The notes under the pieces were generated by a model. It ran no database searches. It saw only the letters and a list, made by a program, of their open reading frames with translations, and was not told where the DNA came from. DNA of 64,000 bases from assembly GCA_910585765.1 (NCBI GenBank), contig CAJUES010000012.1, positions 1 through 64,000 on the forward strand, given 5' to 3'. Made by a program: the position numbers and the translations under genes. This stretch comes from an uncultured Lachnospiraceae bacterium. GTDB taxonomy: Bacteria > Bacillota > Clostridia > Lachnospirales > Lachnospiraceae. Below are positions 46,174 to 54,717 of this stretch, piece by piece. The stretch's first letter is position 1. Every line of letters starts with the position of its first letter.

Positions 46174-47670
46174 ATGAAAACTGGAAAAAATTACAAGTTT
46201 TGGTTTGCGACAGGTTCACAGGATCTGTATGGCGATGCGTGTTTGAAGAACGTGGCGGAGCATTCGAGGATCATCGTGGACGGGCTCAACAAGTCCGGCC
46301 TGCTGCCCTATGAGGTAGTGTGGAAGCCGACACTGATCACAAACGCAGTGATCAGGAAGACATTTAACGAGGCGAATGCCGACGAGGAGTGCGCGGGCGT
46401 CATCACCTGGATGCATACGTTCTCACCGGCAAAATCATGGATCCTGGGACTGCAGGAGTACAGAAAGCCGCTGATGCACTTCCACACACAGTTTAACGAG
46501 GAGATCCCATATGACACGATCGACATGGATTTCATGAACGAGAACCAGTCAGCGCACGGAGACCGCGAGTACGGTCATATCGTGAGCCGCATGGGGATCG
46601 AGAGAAAGATCGTGGTCGGGCATTGGCAGAATCCCGATGTGGTCAGAAAGATCGCGCAGTGGATGGTGACTGCGGTGGGCGTGATGGAGTCCTCCCACAT
46701 CAGGGTGTGCCGTTTCGGAGACAACATGAACAACGTGGCTGTCACCGAGGGCGACAAGGTTGAGGCGCAGATCAAGTTTGGCTGGGAGATCGACCACTAC
46801 AATGTGAACGATCTGGCAGAGTACGTCGATGCGGTTTCCGCTGCGGATATCAAGAATCTGACAGACGAGTATTACAGCAGGTACAAGATCCTGACAGAGG
46901 GCAGGGATGAGGCGGAGTTCAGAAGACATGTCGAGGTGCAGGCGGGCATCGAGATCGGTATGGAAAAGTTCCTCGAGGAGAGGGATTATCACGCGATCGT
47001 CACACACTTTGGCATGCTGGGCGGACTGAGACAGCTCCCGGGGCTTGCGATCCAGCGCCTGATGGAGAAGGGCTATGGATTTGGCGGAGAGGGCGACTGG
47101 AAGACGGCGGCGATGGTCCGTCTGATGAAGATCATGGCTTCCAATGTCAAGGATGCGAAGGGTACGTCTTTCATGGAGGACTATACATACAATTTCGTGC
47201 CGGGCAAGGAGGGCATCCTGCAGGCGCATATGCTCGAGGTATGCCCGAGCGTCGCGGACGGCGATATCTCGATCAAGGTATGCCCGCTGTCCATGGGCAA
47301 CAGGGAGGATCCGGCGAGGCTTGTGTTTACGTCAAAGACAGGTCCTGCTGTGGCGACTTCACTGATCGATCTGGGCAATCGTTTCCGCCTGATCATCAAT
47401 GCGGTCGACTGCAAGAAGGTGGAGAAGCCGATGCCGAAGCTTCCGGTCGCAACTGCATTCTGGACACCGCAGCCTGACCTTGCGGTAGGCGCGGAGGCAT
47501 GGATCCTGGCAGGCGGCGCACATCACACGGCGTTCTCGTACGATCTGACTGTCGGGCAGATGGTTGACTGGGCGGACGCGATGGGCATTGAGGCTGTCGT
47601 GATCGACAAGGATACAGATATCAGGACATTCAAGAATGAGCTGAGATGGAATTCAGTCGTGTACCGCTAA
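46174..47670 (+). CDS. araA: L-arabinose isomerase
   Basis: The 498-residue length matches AraA (about 500). It converts L-arabinose to L-ribulose in the cytoplasm, the first step after arabinofuranosidases release arabinose. Recognisable family motifs include FWFATGSQDLYGD at the N-terminus, WMHTFSPAKSWI, FHTQFNEEIPYD, MDFMNENQSAHGDREYGHI and GGEGDWKTAAMVR. GGAGG at 46163-46167 places the ATG at 46174. The other arabinose genes (kinase, epimerase) are not in the window. The divergent AraC gene is the likely regulator. Confidence 0.97.
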   Translation: MKTGKNYKFWFATGSQDLYGDACLKNVAEHSRIIVDGLNKSGLLPYEVVWKPTLITNAVIRKTFNEANADEECAGVITWMHTFSPAKSWILGLQEYRKPLMHFHTQFNEEIPYDTIDMDFMNENQSAHGDREYGHIVSRMGIERKIVVGHWQNPDVVRKIAQWMVTAVGVMESSHIRVCRFGDNMNNVAVTEGDKVEAQIKFGWEIDHYNVNDLAEYVDAVSAADIKNLTDEYYSRYKILTEGRDEAEFRRHVEVQAGIEIGMEKFLEERDYHAIVTHFGMLGGLRQLPGLAIQRLMEKGYGFGGEGDWKTAAMVRLMKIMASNVKDAKGTSFMEDYTYNFVPGKEGILQAHMLEVCPSVADGDISIKVCPLSMGNREDPARLVFTSKTGPAVATSLIDLGNRFRLIINAVDCKKVEKPMPKLPVATAFWTPQPDLAVGAEAWILAGGAHHTAFSYDLTVGQMVDWADAMGIEAVVIDKDTDIRTFKNELRWNSVVYR

Positions 47671-47702
47671 GCGTGTGCCGGCTCATGCTATTTCGGCAGA
47701 AC

Positions 47703-47993
47703 TTATTCAAAATACAGGCGTTTGGGCTTTTCGACGAACTCGACTTCCTCGAGGTCTGCGAAGGCGTCCACAAAGTCCGCCCGGACGGTCGCGATGGCGT
47801 AACCGTTTATGAGGGGTTCGATGTGGATGACTTCTGACTCGAGCCGCTCGAGCGCCCCGTGATATTTGACGATCAATTCCCAGGTTCTGGTGGCAGGGGT
47901 GTAACCCGTGCCGAGAACCTGGGATTTCTGCATTTCAGTTTCGGTGGCGGCGAGGGCGAGGTTGAGGAGATTTTCAAGCTTGGCATTTGGCAT
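47703..47993 (-). CDS. Stand-alone S8 subtilase prodomain-like protein
   Basis: The 96-residue protein begins PNAKLENLLNLALAATE and contains TWELIVKYHGALERLES and INGYAIATVRADFV, ending EFVEKPKRLYFE. This corresponds to the N-terminal prodomain of clostridial S8 proteases, normally fused to the protease, where it acts as intramolecular chaperone and inhibitor. Here it stops without a catalytic domain. AAAGGA before the ATG at 47993 argues that it is a real gene rather than a degraded one. An S8 protease lacking this domain lies at 53164, about 5 kb away; a trans partnership is inference. Confidence 0.7.
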   Translation of the reverse strand: MPNAKLENLLNLALAATETEMQKSQVLGTGYTPATRTWELIVKYHGALERLESEVIHIEPLINGYAIATVRADFVDAFADLEEVEFVEKPKRLYFE

Positions 47994-48214
47994 GGTGTGT
48001 TTTCCTTTGGGCAGGGATGTGGATTTGATATAAGATATTCGATGAGGGCGGGGTGTGTTAAAAGAGCGATTCCTTTGGGCAGGGCGGCGATACAGGGTTG
48101 TGAAATGTGTCTGCATTGTGTATACTGTTATTGATCGAATGTGAGATATAATAGGATCGTTATGATCCAAAGGGTTGACATATGCAACACAAAACGGGAC
48201 AGGAGTTGATAAAC

Positions 48215-48610
48215 ATGGGGAACAGGATTCTGGGACAGAGCGAGTGGATCATCATGGAGAAGCTGTGGGAGCAGCAGCCGAGGACGATCATGCAGCTGTT
48301 CCACTCGCTGGAGGAGGATCCCGGGTGGAGCAAGAGCACCGTCAGCACGCTGCTTGGCAGGATGGTCGAAAAAGGCATCCTGTATTATGAGGACGGCGGA
48401 AAAGCCAGACAGTATTATCCGGGGATCAGGCGCGAGGAGGCTGCACTGGCGGAGACGGAGAATCTGCTGTCACGCGTGTATAAAGGCTCCATAGGCATGA
48501 TGATGAGCACCCTGGTCAAGCAGAGAGATCTCACGAAAGAAGAGATCCGGGAGCTGTATGACATTCTGGAAGGATTGGAGAGCAGGGATGGGGAGCGCGA
48601 AAAAAAATAA
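48215..48610 (+). CDS. BlaI/MecI/CopY-family repressor
   Basis: The 131-residue protein has the Penicillinase-repressor winged helix: SEWIIMEKLWEQQPRTIMQL then WSKSTVSTLLGRMVEKGIL and a helical dimer region. Such proteins repress beta-lactamase, copper or efflux genes and are usually removed by a BlaR1-type membrane protease or ligand. No BlaR1 or target gene is adjacent; an AraC/GyrI-like gene follows instead. AGGAG at 48200-48204 favours ATG 48215 over ATG 48182. A TATAAT at 48147-48152 lies upstream, but no good -35 was found. Confidence 0.85.
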   Translation: MGNRILGQSEWIIMEKLWEQQPRTIMQLFHSLEEDPGWSKSTVSTLLGRMVEKGILYYEDGGKARQYYPGIRREEAALAETENLLSRVYKGSIGMMMSTLVKQRDLTKEEIRELYDILEGLESRDGEREKK

Positions 48611-48743
48611 CACAATCCACATCAAACTTTTGCGGTGCGCTTTGTGGTATTCTCTGGATGTAACCAGATAGCTGCTCCGAGTCCCGCGGCACAGGTGCAC
48701 GGGAGACTCGGGAAGTTATGTGTTGAAGGGGGAGGAAGCAGCA

Positions 48744-49646
48744 TTGTATGAGTGGAACAAGGCGATCCAGAAAATGATCTGCTGGATCGAGGAAAATCTG
48801 ACAGAAAACCCATCGCTGCAGGAGATGTCGAGACAGGTCGGCTATTCACCGTACTACTGTTCTGTAAAGTTTCATGAGGTGGTCGGAATGACGATCCGGA
48901 ATTACATAGCAGGCAGACGGCTTGCGCAGGCGACGCTGGAGATCCGCGATACCGATGAGCGGATACTGGATATCGCAGTGAAGTACGGGTATTCCTCACA
49001 GGAGGCTTTGACGAGGGCTTTTGTCAGCGCATACGGGTGTACGCCCGCCGTATACCGGAAGCATCCGGTGCCGGTCACACTCTGCATCCGTCAGGCTGTA
49101 TTCCTGCCAGAACATTATGTGGACAGAGGAGGACCAACAATGAACAGAACACTTTTGACAGATGCCCATGTCAGGGTAGAGCACATCCCGGAGCACAAGT
49201 ATGTCGGCATATGGGATAAGGAGGCGGGTGAGTACGGCAGCTTTTTCGCGCGGCACGACTGCGACGCGGTCTGTGGCACGATCGACAGCATGAGCCATGT
49301 GTCCCACCCGATCGTCACCTGCCACACGGCAGGATGGTTTTACGACAACGGCACCAGGGGATATTTTTACGGGTTCGGCGTCCCTGCGGACTATGACGGC
49401 GTGATACCGGAAGGGTTTGAGATCCGCGCGTTCCCGGCAAGCGACTACCTGGTATTTTTCCACCCGCCCTTTGACTATCCGAAGGATTGCGGGGAGGTCA
49501 TGAAAAGGGTGGAAGATCTCGCGTGGAATTATGATCCGTCGACAAACGGCTGCGAGTGGAATGAGGAGGCGTGCCAGGATTATCAGCGCCACTATCCGGA
49601 GGTGGTCGGATATGAGGTGCTCAGACCTGTCAGAAAGAAGAAATAG
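48744..49646 (+). CDS. AraC-type regulator with GyrI-like effector domain
   Basis: The 300-residue protein starts with two helix-turn-helix units (LQEMSRQVGYSPYYCSVKFH and ILDIAVKYGYSSQEALTRAF), then a GyrI-like effector-binding domain (RVEHIPEHKYVGIWDKEAGE to the end). The Rob/BltR-like design is typical for multidrug or stress sensing. The best start is TTG 48744, 8 bases after GGGGAGGA; no ATG fits, and a GTG at 48720 is possible. A stem, CCGAGTC with GACTCGG near 48677-48712, lies in the leader. A strong terminator follows. Confidence 0.82.
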   Translation: MYEWNKAIQKMICWIEENLTENPSLQEMSRQVGYSPYYCSVKFHEVVGMTIRNYIAGRRLAQATLEIRDTDERILDIAVKYGYSSQEALTRAFVSAYGCTPAVYRKHPVPVTLCIRQAVFLPEHYVDRGGPTMNRTLLTDAHVRVEHIPEHKYVGIWDKEAGEYGSFFARHDCDAVCGTIDSMSHVSHPIVTCHTAGWFYDNGTRGYFYGFGVPADYDGVIPEGFEIRAFPASDYLVFFHPPFDYPKDCGEVMKRVEDLAWNYDPSTNGCEWNEEACQDYQRHYPEVVGYEVLRPVRKKK

Positions 49647-49661
49647 TTGAGACAAGATCAG

Positions 49662-49705
49662 AAAGCTTACTGATGTAAAATAAGATTTTCATCAGTAAGC
49701 TTTTT
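49662..49705 (+). terminator. Rho-independent terminator
   Basis: AAAGCTTACTGATG at 49662-49675 pairs with CATCAGTAAGCTTT at 49690-49703, followed by further T residues. It lies 15 bp after the AraC/GyrI-like gene and ends that transcript. Confidence 0.9.
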
Positions 49706-49715
49706 GTGTACACGG

Positions 49716-49745
49716 GTAACAGTTCAGTCTTCGGCTTCCTGTTAC
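49716..49745 (+). other. Stem-loop between operons
   Basis: GTAACAG at 49716-49722 pairs with CTGTTAC at 49739-49745 around a 16-base loop. It lies just upstream of the PadR operon promoter. There is no T-tract. Its role is unknown; it may be a copy of a short intergenic repeat. Confidence 0.3.
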
Positions 49746-49772
49746 AGCATTTTCATATTTTTATATTTTCTC

Positions 49773-49833
49773 TTGACAAATATATCGGAAGCTGATATAT
49801 TAAATGTACGATATATCGTATCACGATATATCG
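49773..49833 (+). promoter_or_regulatory. SigA promoter with overlapping palindromic operator of the PadR operon
   Basis: TTGACA (49773-49778) and TATATT (49796-49801) are 17 bases apart, a near-ideal promoter. Directly downstream lie a perfect 14-bp palindrome, TACGATATATCGTA (49807-49820), and CGATATATCG (49824-49833). ATATCG half-sites repeat, so a dimer or tetramer repressor could bind across the transcription start. The PadR gene in the same operon is the obvious candidate, giving autorepression. Confidence 0.75.
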
Positions 49834-49925
49834 CGAGACGATAATGTAGCAATCCGCTTTGTAGATCACTGCTGAAACAGCGCGTGACCATACATTGCAG
49901 GTACCCAAAACAAGGAGGAATATTG

Positions 49926-50090
49926 ATGGATCGCTTTAAAAGAATTTACCATCAGGGAACGATCAGTGTCGTTGAGATCTGGGTTGACACAGAGACCGGA
50001 GTCAATTACGTGTTTCACAGGGATGGAAATGCAGGAGGTTTTACGCCGCTTCTCGACCCTGAAGGGAAGCCGGTAGTGACAAGATCGTGA
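49926..50090 (+). CDS. DUF6440-family small protein
   Basis: The 54-residue protein has the family pattern FKRIYHQGTISVVEIWVD, TGVNYVFHRDG and FTPLLDPEGKPVV. The function is unknown; the fold looks like a small beta sheet. AAGGAGG precedes the ATG. It is first in an operon with PadR and DUF2812 genes, and its TGA overlaps the PadR start by 3 bp. The co-expression suggests a role tied to the signal sensed by PadR. Confidence 0.8.
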   Translation: MDRFKRIYHQGTISVVEIWVDTETGVNYVFHRDGNAGGFTPLLDPEGKPVVTRS

Positions 50091-50431
50091 CGAGAGTGGA
50101 GCAGGTAACAGAGAGAGATATCCCACTGACAGAAGCCGTTTACTATATTCTTCTGGCGGTGAGGAAGCCAAACCATGGTTACGGGATCATCCAGGAGGTC
50201 GAGCGGATGACGGACGGGCGTGTTGTGCTGGGAGCGGGAACGCTGTACGGTGCGATACAGACACTTTTGAAAAAGAAGTGGATCGACATCTACAGTGTCG
50301 ACACGGAGTCCCGGAAGAAAAAGGAGTACAGGATCACGGAACTGGGCAGGGCTGTCTTTGAGGCAGAGAGAGCACGGCTGGAAGAGCTGCTGAGGAATGC
50401 AGCGCTGATGCGGGATGAAAATGAGGGATGA
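50087..50431 (+). CDS. PadR-family transcriptional regulator
   Basis: A 114-residue winged-helix protein of the small PadR type: ILLAVRKPNHGYGIIQEVERM, GAGTLYGAIQTLLKKKWI and ITELGRAVFEAERARLEELL (C-terminal dimer helix). The start is GTG 50087, overlapping the DUF6440 stop. Small PadR proteins with a DUF2812 neighbour usually control that membrane protein by sensing an aromatic or amphipathic compound. The palindromes at 49807-49833 are the likely binding site. Confidence 0.88.
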   Translation: MTRVEQVTERDIPLTEAVYYILLAVRKPNHGYGIIQEVERMTDGRVVLGAGTLYGAIQTLLKKKWIDIYSVDTESRKKKEYRITELGRAVFEAERARLEELLRNAALMRDENEG

Positions 50432-50460
50432 AGAGTGGATAGAAGGGGCGGAACGAGGAA

Positions 50461-51156
50461 ATGATTCGATATCGAATGTACTTAAACAAGGATAAGGAGA
50501 CAGAGTGGCTGAACCGTATGGCGGCTGACGGATGGGCGATGCGGAGATTCTTTGCCGGTTTCTACGGTTTTGAAAAGTGTGAGGCGGGCGAGTACATCTA
50601 TCAGGTTGATTTTGTTGACAGACTGTTTTCTGTCAGCAGAGATTACAGAGAGCTGATGCAGGATGCGGGGATCGAGATCGTCCAGACGTGGGGATTCTGG
50701 GTGATACTGCGCAAGAAGGCGTCCGAGGGAAAGTTTGATCTCTACACGGATATCGCTTCGAGCATTGAGCATTACAAAAAAATCCGAAAGATGTTCAAGG
50801 CGGCAGCGATCATGGAGATAATCTGTATCTTTTTTGAGCTTTTGGCTGGCATCAGAGGTGTGACAATCGGATATGCTTTCGCCCTTCTGCTCGGAGCCAT
50901 TTTGGTGGCGCTGCTGAACGGGATTGCGGAGCTCAACAATAAGATCAGGATATTGGAAGAGCGGATGATCGGAATCGAGAAAAAAGGCTGCAGGAGCCGC
51001 AGTATCTCAGGGCTTTTGGCAGCCGGACTGCTGATGAACAGCTGCGCTATCATGGTGACAGATGCGGTTTCGCAGGGAGTCCGGCATGCCGTTCAGCTCT
51101 TTGCGATACTGCTGATGCTGGCTGGACTGTACCAAATGATTTCTGCCGGGAAGTGA
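50461..51156 (+). CDS. DUF2812-domain membrane protein
   Basis: The 231-residue protein starts IRYRMYLNKDKETEWLNRMA and AADGWAMRRFFAGFYGFE, the DUF2812 signature, followed by WGFWVILRKKASEGKFDLYTD. Two hydrophobic regions (about residues 120-155) and a second pair near the C-terminus suggest four membrane spans. It follows the PadR gene by 29 bp. The molecular role is unknown; the PadR-DUF2812 pairing is widespread in clostridia. Confidence 0.85.
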   Translation: MIRYRMYLNKDKETEWLNRMAADGWAMRRFFAGFYGFEKCEAGEYIYQVDFVDRLFSVSRDYRELMQDAGIEIVQTWGFWVILRKKASEGKFDLYTDIASSIEHYKKIRKMFKAAAIMEIICIFFELLAGIRGVTIGYAFALLLGAILVALLNGIAELNNKIRILEERMIGIEKKGCRSRSISGLLAAGLLMNSCAIMVTDAVSQGVRHAVQLFAILLMLAGLYQMISAGK

Positions 51157-51198
51157 TGGGGTGACAGCGGATTTATTCTTGCTTTTTGGTAATACTTG

Positions 51199-51227
51199 TT
51201 GACCATATTCCAAATATAAAGTATAAT
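51199..51227 (+). promoter_or_regulatory. SigA-type promoter of the second chemoreceptor gene
   Basis: TTGACC (51199-51204) and TATAAT (51222-51227) are 17 bases apart in the AT-rich gap after the DUF2812 gene. This would leave a leader of about 140-150 bases before the chemoreceptor start. No sigma-28 motif was recognised. Confidence 0.65.
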
Positions 51228-51382
51228 ATAGTAAATGTTTGCCAAGAATATCACAAAAAAAGTTGTACAGTTTAGATAATTTGTAGACTTTTTTTGCTTG
51301 TAACTATGAAGATGATGGAATGGTTATGGTATTTTTTACAAATAGAAATGCAGTTGTAAGTTGAAAGGATATGGTTACAAGT

Positions 51383-53089
51383 ATGGAAAAAAAGAAAGAA
51401 GCACCTACAAGTGAAGCATTGGGAAAGAACAGCCAGGTTGCGCGTTTGAGAAAGATCGTAAAGCAGACGAATTTCTCGTTAGTGCTGGGGATCATCCTTC
51501 TTGTACTGCTGTTTTTTGCCAGTATCAGTTACGCGCTTGTCTCAAATGAGCAGCTGGAGAGCACGATGTATCTGAATCAGTACCGTCTGGGTTCCAAGGC
51601 GCTCACCACGGCAGTGCAGTCCTATGCGGTTTCCGGCAATACAATGTACTACGATGATTATATGAGGGAGTTAAATACAGATAAGAACAGGGATATCGCG
51701 CTGGCAGGCCTCGAGGCGAACGACATCAAGGATTACGAGTGGGCTGAGCTCAATGAGATCGCAGCGCTCTCCGACAATCTGGTGCCTCTCGAGGAGGATG
51801 CGATGGCGGCGGTGGCAGCAGGGGACGTGACGGCAGCTACAGAGTACGTCTTCGGGAAGGAGTACTCCGACACGATCCAGAAGATCAATTCCCTGACGGA
51901 CGATGTCATTACAAAGATACAGGATCGTCTGGATGCATCCAAGAAGTTGTTCATGGTGATACAGATCATCTGTGCCGTTGCTTTTCTGGCTGGGTTTATC
52001 AGGCTGGCACAGCAGTGTCTGCGGACGATCCATTTCTCCCAGACAGAGCTGCTCACGCCGATCATCAAGGTTTCCGATCAGATGGAGCTGCTTGCAGACG
52101 GCAATCTCCACGCGGATCTGGATCTGCAGGAGGACGACAGCGAGGTCGGCAACATGGTTGCCGCGATCCGGTTCATGAAGGACAATATGGCGTCCATCAT
52201 TGAGGAGATCTCCTACATACTCGAGCAGATGGGGCAGGGAAATTATATCCTGACAGTGAATCAGAACTATGTGGGCGAGTACGTGAAGATCAAGGATTCC
52301 TTCAACAAGATCATGGAGGACATGCGCGGTACAGTGAGCACGATACAGGAGGTCGCAAAGGAGATCGACAGCGGTTCCGCGCAGCTTGCATACGCGGCGG
52401 ATGACCTGGCGACGGCATGTACCGGTCAGGCGACGGAAGTTTCGGAGCTGATGCAGCTTTTGACGGAGCTGGGAAACAGCATCCGCTACAATGAGCAGGA
52501 GGCTGAGGAGGCTGTGAAGATATCAAACCTGGCAAGCTCGACACTGACCGTGGGCAGCCAGAAAATGGACGAGCTCAGGGAAGCCATGAAGGAGATCAGC
52601 CAGTGTTCGGAACAGATCATTTCCGTGATAGCGGCGATATCGGATATCGGCGATGAGATCGACCTGCTTTCGCTGAATGCATCCATCGAGTCCGCGCGGG
52701 CGGGTGAGGCCGGGAGAGGATTCGCGGTCGTGGCAGAGCAGGTCAAGAAGCTCGCGGAAGCGTCTCAGAATGCGGTGGGACAGACCTCCGAGCTGATCGA
52801 GCGTACAGTCCAGTCCGTGGAGGTCGGGACGAGGATCTCCCGCGAGGCGGCTGCCAACATGGAAGAGGTACAGATGGGAGCCGAGGAGACGACAGGCCGC
52901 ATCAACGGCATCGTGGATAAGCTGAAACTGGAGGTGGAGAGCATCGCCCACATCAACGACAGTATCGGTGTCGTGGCAGGGATCGTGGACAACAACTCGG
53001 CAACATCGGAGGAGACTGCGGCAGTCAGCGAACAGCAGAAGGCGCAGGTGGAATCCATGGTGGACATGATGAGCAGGTTCAAAGTCTGA
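51383..53089 (+). CDS. Methyl-accepting chemotaxis protein
   Basis: The 568-residue receptor has a first span near residues 31-53 (LVLGIILLVLLFFASI), a small helical exterior to about residue 190, a second span near 191-211, HAMP-like helices and a signalling domain with hairpin SLNASIESARAGEAGRGFAV. The exterior looks like a plain four-helix bundle sensor, unlike the receptor at 37217. The start is uncertain: ATG 51371 is only 2 bases from AAAGGA, and ATG 51383 is 14 bases away. The ligand is unknown. Confidence 0.85.
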   Translation: MEKKKEAPTSEALGKNSQVARLRKIVKQTNFSLVLGIILLVLLFFASISYALVSNEQLESTMYLNQYRLGSKALTTAVQSYAVSGNTMYYDDYMRELNTDKNRDIALAGLEANDIKDYEWAELNEIAALSDNLVPLEEDAMAAVAAGDVTAATEYVFGKEYSDTIQKINSLTDDVITKIQDRLDASKKLFMVIQIICAVAFLAGFIRLAQQCLRTIHFSQTELLTPIIKVSDQMELLADGNLHADLDLQEDDSEVGNMVAAIRFMKDNMASIIEEISYILEQMGQGNYILTVNQNYVGEYVKIKDSFNKIMEDMRGTVSTIQEVAKEIDSGSAQLAYAADDLATACTGQATEVSELMQLLTELGNSIRYNEQEAEEAVKISNLASSTLTVGSQKMDELREAMKEISQCSEQIISVIAAISDIGDEIDLLSLNASIESARAGEAGRGFAVVAEQVKKLAEASQNAVGQTSELIERTVQSVEVGTRISREAAANMEEVQMGAEETTGRINGIVDKLKLEVESIAHINDSIGVVAGIVDNNSATSEETAAVSEQQKAQVESMVDMMSRFKV

Positions 53090-53163
53090 TTTTGGTACGG
53101 AACCTTTCCGTGCGGCATATGATGATAGTGAGATCAGCAGACAGATGTCGCATGGGGATTCTT

Positions 53164-54672
53164 ATGAATGATTTGGAGAAAGCGCAGTCCTGTATTACAC
53201 AGGTGACACAGCAGGAGCCATATCTCACAGGTGAAAAAGTGATCATCGCTGTGCTTGACAGCGGGATCGATTACTTCCTGCCGGAATTTCGCAGTGCGGA
53301 TGGAAAGACGCGCATTCTGGCGATATGGGATCAGACACAGCAGCCCGATGTGGAACAGGGCAGAATACCGCCGCCGGGTTATCGTGAGGGCGTACTTTAT
53401 ACAAGAGAGATGATCAATGAGGCACTGGCTTTGGGGCGCGGGAGCGGCCAAAGGCTGGTGCCTGTTTTTGACGTGTCGGGGCATGGTACCGCAGTGGCGG
53501 GGGTAGCGGCTGGCACAGGGATGGGTGTGGCGCCCGGGGCGGATCTGCTGATCATCAAGCTCGGCAGTCCGCAGGCAGATTCTTTTCCGAGGACGACACA
53601 GCTGATGCGGGGGATCAACTATGCGGTCAATCTGGGGGTGGAACTTGGCAGTCCGGTAGCGGTCAATCTGAGCTTTGGGAACACCTACGGCGACCATCAG
53701 GGAAATTCGCTTCTGGAGCGGTTTGTCGACAACGCGTCCGAGATTGGGCGGAGCGCGATCGTCGTGGGCAGCGGCAACGAGGGCGCATCGAGGGGGCATA
53801 CGGCGGGTGTGCTGCGGGATGCCAGCCACGTGGTGGAGCTATCGGTGGCGGACCGTGAGACGGGGCTCAGCATCCAGCTGTGGAAGTTTTATCAGGATGT
53901 GTTCAATCTCGCCGTCATTTCGCCCGGCGGGGAACGCATGACGCTGGAACTGTCGAACATCGGGGAGGCACAGGCAGTGAGGCGGACGCTGGAGCAGACG
54001 GAACTGTTGTGCTATCTGGGCAGACCGCTGCCCTACAGTGTGCAGCAGGAGATTTTTATCGACATGATACCTGTGGGAAGCTATCTGAACGGCGGTGTGT
54101 GGCGCATAGAGCTTTCTCCGGTATCGCTGGTGACTGGGGAATACCGCTTTTATCTGCCGGGCTATGCGGTGAGAAACGCTGCAACCGGATTTTTCCTGCC
54201 GACACCGGAGATGACGATCACGATTCCGTCGACGGCAAGGCGCGCCGTGACAGTCGGCGCGTACGATGTGCCGCGCAGGAGTTATGCGGATTTCTCGGGG
54301 AGGGGATTTGTGTACAGCTACAGTGATGGCAGGACAGATACGGCAGGAGGGCAGCAGATCATCGCGGATGTGAAACCTGACCTGACGGCGCCGGGCGTGG
54401 GGATCACGGTGCCCATGCCGAACGGGGGATATGAGCAGGTGTCGGGGACTTCGTTTGCGACACCGTTCGTGACCGGGGCGGCAGCGCTTCTGATGGAGTG
54501 GGGCATCGTCCGCGGAAATGACCGCTTTCTCTACGGGGAGCGGCTGAAAGCAAGCCTTATCCGGGGCGCACAGCCGCTTGCCGGCATTCCCGGGCGTCCT
54601 GACAGCAGGATCGGCTGGGGGACTTTGTGTGTGCAGCGGGCACTTGGAGGAATAGGACAATCCGGTAGCTGA
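53164..54672 (+). CDS. S8 subtilisin-like serine protease without prodomain
   Basis: The 502-residue protease has an intact triad: Asp32 (IAVLDSGID), His107 (SGHGTAVAGVAAG) and Ser430 (SGTSFATPFVTGAA). An insert of about 160 residues between His and Ser is typical of clostridial Csp-like proteases. Those usually begin with an N-terminal prodomain of about 100 residues, absent here; the protein starts just before the catalytic Asp region. A matching free prodomain gene lies at 47703. There is no signal peptide. It is followed after 45 bp by a LysM-GH18 gene, so a spore-germination role similar to CspB is possible but unproven. Confidence 0.8.
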   Translation: MNDLEKAQSCITQVTQQEPYLTGEKVIIAVLDSGIDYFLPEFRSADGKTRILAIWDQTQQPDVEQGRIPPPGYREGVLYTREMINEALALGRGSGQRLVPVFDVSGHGTAVAGVAAGTGMGVAPGADLLIIKLGSPQADSFPRTTQLMRGINYAVNLGVELGSPVAVNLSFGNTYGDHQGNSLLERFVDNASEIGRSAIVVGSGNEGASRGHTAGVLRDASHVVELSVADRETGLSIQLWKFYQDVFNLAVISPGGERMTLELSNIGEAQAVRRTLEQTELLCYLGRPLPYSVQQEIFIDMIPVGSYLNGGVWRIELSPVSLVTGEYRFYLPGYAVRNAATGFFLPTPEMTITIPSTARRAVTVGAYDVPRRSYADFSGRGFVYSYSDGRTDTAGGQQIIADVKPDLTAPGVGITVPMPNGGYEQVSGTSFATPFVTGAAALLMEWGIVRGNDRFLYGERLKASLIRGAQPLAGIPGRPDSRIGWGTLCVQRALGGIGQSGS

Positions 54673-54717
54673 ATATGTATAGAGGGAGCAGATGAGGGAA
54701 TAGGGGATCGTGAAAAT

